Shown one piece after another: positions 60,218 through 64,000 of a DNA stretch of 64,000 nucleotides (positions within the stretch are counted from its first letter, which is position 1; each line of letters begins with the position of its first letter). Under the pieces are notes generated by a model. That model was not told the origin of the DNA. It ran no database searches and worked only from the letters and a program-made list of their open reading frames with translations. The position numbers and the translations under genes are program-made. Source of the stretch: Saccharothrix violaceirubra (GTDB lineage Bacteria > Actinomycetota > Actinomycetes > Mycobacteriales > Pseudonocardiaceae); assembly GCF_014203755.1 (NCBI RefSeq), contig NZ_JACHJS010000001.1, positions 3,410,001 through 3,474,000 on the forward strand. Reading direction: 5' to 3'.

Positions 60218-62479
60218 ATGGGCACGATCGCCGACAGCCACGACGTCATCGAGGTACGCGGCGCCCGGGAGAACAACCTCGCCGACGTCTCCGTCGACAT
60301 CCCGAAACGCCGCCTCACCGTGTTCACCGGCGTCTCCGGCTCCGGCAAGTCCTCCCTGGTGTTCGGCACCATCGCCGCCGAGTCCCAGCGACTGATCAAC
60401 GAGACCTACACCGCGTTCGTCCAGTCCTTCATGCCCAGCCTCGGCCGACCCGACGTCGACGCCCTGCGCAACCTCAGCGCCGCCATCGTCGTCGACCAGG
60501 AACGCATGGGCGCCAACTCCCGCTCCACCGTCGGCACCGCCACCGACGCCCACACCATGCTGCGCATCGTGTTCAGCCGCCTGGGCACGCCGCACGTCGG
60601 CACCTCCGGCGCGTTCAGCTTCAACCTCCCCGAGGGCATGTGCCCCGAGTGCGAGGGCCTCGGCCGCGTCTCCACCATCGACGTGGACGAACTCGTCGAC
60701 AGGACCAAATCCCTCAACGAGGGCGCGATCACCGTCCCCGGCTTCACCGTCGACAACTGGTACGTCCAGACCTACATCCAGTCCGGTTTCTTCGACCCCG
60801 ACAAGAAACTCGCCGACTTCACCGACGACGAGTGGGACGCCTTCCTGCACCGCGAGTCGACCAAGGTCAAGGTCGGCAAGAACAACGTCACCTACGAGGG
60901 CCTCGTGGTGAAGGTCAACCGGCTCATGCTGGCCAAGGACCGCGAGTCCATGCAGGCCCACGTCCGCACCTTCGTCGACCGCGCCGTCACCTTCACCACC
61001 TGCCCGTCCTGCGCGGGCGCCCGCCTCAACGACGCGGCGCTCTCGTCCAGGATCGACGGCCTCAACATCGCCGAGTGCTCGGCCATGCAGATCAGCGACC
61101 TGGCCGCGTGGGTCGACAAGATCTCCGACCCGTCCGTGGCACCGGTCCTCACGACGCTGGGCGAACTCCTCGACTCGCTGGTCGGCATCGGCCTGGGCTA
61201 CCTCAGCCTCGACCGCCAGTCCGGCACCCTGTCCGGCGGCGAGGCCCAGCGCGTCAAGATGGTCCGCCACCTCGGCTCCGCGCTCACCGACGTCACCTAC
61301 GTGTTCGACGAACCCACCGTCGGCCTGCACCCGCACGACATCAGGCGCATGAACGACCTCCTGCTCCAACTGCGCGACAAGGGCAACACCGTCCTCGTCG
61401 TCGAGCACAAGCCCGAGACCATCGCCATCGCCGACCACGTCGTCGACCTCGGTCCCGGCGCGGGCACCAACGGCGGCCGGATCTGCTTCACCGGCACCGT
61501 CGACGCACTGCGCGCCTCCGACACCCTCACCGGACGCCACCTCGACCACCGCGCCCGGCTGCGCGACACCGTCCGCACGCCCACCGGCACGCTCGCCATC
61601 ACCGGCGCCACCCTGCACAACCTGCGGGACGTGAGCGTGGACCTGCCGACCGGCGTGCTCACCGTGGTCACCGGCGTCGCGGGTTCCGGCAAGTCGTCGC
61701 TGATCAAGGGCTCGCTCGCGGGCCGGCCCGACGTGGTGCTGGTCGACCAGTCCCCCATCCGCGGCTCGCGGCGCAGCAACCCGGCCACCTACACCGGCCT
61801 GCTCGACCCGATCCGCGCCGCGTTCGCCAAGGCCAACGGCGTGAAGCCGGCGCTGTTCAGCGCCAACTCGGCCGGTGCCTGCCAGAAGTGCAAGGGCATC
61901 GGGTTGGTGTACACGGATCTCGCGATGATGGCCGGGGTCGCGACCGTGTGCGAGGAGTGCGCGGGCAAGAGGTTCACCGCCGAGGTGCTCGCGTACAAGC
62001 TGCGCGGGCGCGACATCAGCGAGGTGCTGGCCATGCCGGTGGCGCAGGCCCGCGAGTTCCTGATCGAGAAGCAGGCCGCCGCGATCCTGGACCGGCTGGT
62101 CGACGTGGGCCTGGGCTACCTCGGCCTGGGCCAGCCCCTCACCACGCTGTCCGGCGGCGAGCGGCAACGCCTGAAGCTCGCCATCCACATGGCGGAGAAG
62201 TCCGCGACCTACGTACTCGACGAGCCGACGACCGGCCTGCACCTGGCCGACGTCGACCAGCTCCTCGCCCTGCTCGACCGCCTGGTGGACGCGGGCAACA
62301 CCGTCGTCGTGATCGAGCACCACCAGGCCGTGATGGCGCACGCCGACTGGATCGTCGACCTGGGTCCCGGCGCCGGGCACGACGGCGGGCGGATCGTGTT
62401 CACCGGCACGCCGGAGGACCTGGTGTCCTCAGCGGGCACTTTGACGGCCAGGCACCTGCGTAAGTACGTCGGTTGCTAG
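60218..62479 (+). CDS. UvrA-like ABC ATPase (UvrA2/DrrC-type)
   Basis: The 753-residue protein has two ABC modules. The first has Walker [15 protein letters not shown] (K44), zinc-type CPECEGLG and CPSCAGARL, signature [17 protein letters not shown] and Walker [14 protein letters not shown]. The second has [22 protein letters not shown] and [26 protein letters not shown] and [12 protein letters not shown]. It lacks the UvrB-binding insertion and is shorter than UvrA (about 940). Relatives protect antibiotic producers from DNA-binding drugs. I chose ATG 60218 for its GGGGGA site; ATG 60203 is in frame. The divergent TetR controls it. Confidence 0.92.
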   Translation: MGTIADSHDVIEVRGARENNLADVSVDIPKRRLTVFTGVSGSGKSSLVFGTIAAESQRLINETYTAFVQSFMPSLGRPDVDALRNLSAAIVVDQERMGANSRSTVGTATDAHTMLRIVFSRLGTPHVGTSGAFSFNLPEGMCPECEGLGRVSTIDVDELVDRTKSLNEGAITVPGFTVDNWYVQTYIQSGFFDPDKKLADFTDDEWDAFLHRESTKVKVGKNNVTYEGLVVKVNRLMLAKDRESMQAHVRTFVDRAVTFTTCPSCAGARLNDAALSSRIDGLNIAECSAMQISDLAAWVDKISDPSVAPVLTTLGELLDSLVGIGLGYLSLDRQSGTLSGGEAQRVKMVRHLGSALTDVTYVFDEPTVGLHPHDIRRMNDLLLQLRDKGNTVLVVEHKPETIAIADHVVDLGPGAGTNGGRICFTGTVDALRASDTLTGRHLDHRARLRDTVRTPTGTLAITGATLHNLRDVSVDLPTGVLTVVTGVAGSGKSSLIKGSLAGRPDVVLVDQSPIRGSRRSNPATYTGLLDPIRAAFAKANGVKPALFSANSAGACQKCKGIGLVYTDLAMMAGVATVCEECAGKRFTAEVLAYKLRGRDISEVLAMPVAQAREFLIEKQAAAILDRLVDVGLGYLGLGQPLTTLSGGERQRLKLAIHMAEKSATYVLDEPTTGLHLADVDQLLALLDRLVDAGNTVVVIEHHQAVMAHADWIVDLGPGAGHDGGRIVFTGTPEDLVSSAGTLTARHLRKYVGC

Positions 62480-62520
62480 AAATATTTTCGATCAACACTG
62501 AAATAATCGAGAATACTAAC

Positions 62521-62552
62521 GTGGAGGACGGCGCTCTCGCGCCGTCCTCCAC
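62521..62552. terminator. Bidirectional terminator between UvrA-like gene and monooxygenase
   Basis: GTGGAGGACGGCGC (62521-62534) and GCGCCGTCCTCCAC (62539-62552) form a perfect 14-bp stem with a TCTC loop. It lies 41 bp after one stop and 4 bp before the stop of the convergent gene. Confidence 0.9.
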
Positions 62553-62556
62553 GGCA

Positions 62557-63999
<1,443 letters not shown>

Positions 64000-64000
64000 C

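Overview
The window is about 70% GC, starts many genes with GTG or TTG, and its families (DUF1707, DUF5703, F420-type LLM oxidoreductase, Ku, HxlR/PadR/TetR regulators, KdpFABC) point to an actinomycete, most likely Pseudonocardiaceae (Saccharothrix/Actinosynnema/Lentzea type); that placement is an inference from gene content. I saw no tRNA, rRNA or CRISPR array.

Layout. 0-9.4 kb: a truncated amidase, small accessory proteins, a two-gene module (nucleosidase-like effector plus membrane protein, 3.79-6.61 kb) whose proteins share a short RHIM/amyloid-like motif, a ferritin-like protein, and several decayed genes. 9.4-12 kb: HxlR regulator, then a TetR-MFS efflux pair with a clear operator. 12-18.5 kb: regulators, short-chain dehydrogenases, methionine aminopeptidase, a methyltransferase, proline iminopeptidase and a MOSC protein, all with a strongly C-rich top strand. 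19.35 kb: a chromosome-dimer-resolution (dif) site, followed by a Xer-type tyrosine recombinase and Ku. 20-27 kb: the top strand becomes strongly G-rich, with secreted proteins and the HrpA helicase. 27-45 kb: metabolic and housekeeping genes, including a thermolysin-like protease, an LLM-uppP-phosphatase operon, an M48 protease and a TPR-like protein. 45.3-49.7 kb: a complete kdpFABC potassium pump operon without kdpDE. 50-57.4 kb: HNH nuclease, a SWIM/SNF2 helicase pair, PadR, an AlkZ-like protein and a GNAT-DinB fusion. 57.38-59.38 kb: a decayed Tn3-family transposon with near-perfect 41-bp ends and a broken passenger methyltransferase. 59.3-64 kb: TetR, a UvrA-like ABC protein and an FAD monooxygenase resembling rifampicin monooxygenase.

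The most interesting signal is architectural. The heptamer GGGGGAG lies on the top strand in all 10 places I found it left of dif, and on the bottom strand in 10 of 11 places right of dif, so it points at dif from both sides, as an FtsK-orienting sequence would. Local strand composition also flips at dif. Together with eight or nine decayed genes, this suggests the window is the replication terminus region. The nucleosidase/membrane pair is the best candidate for a poorly described signalling or defence system.
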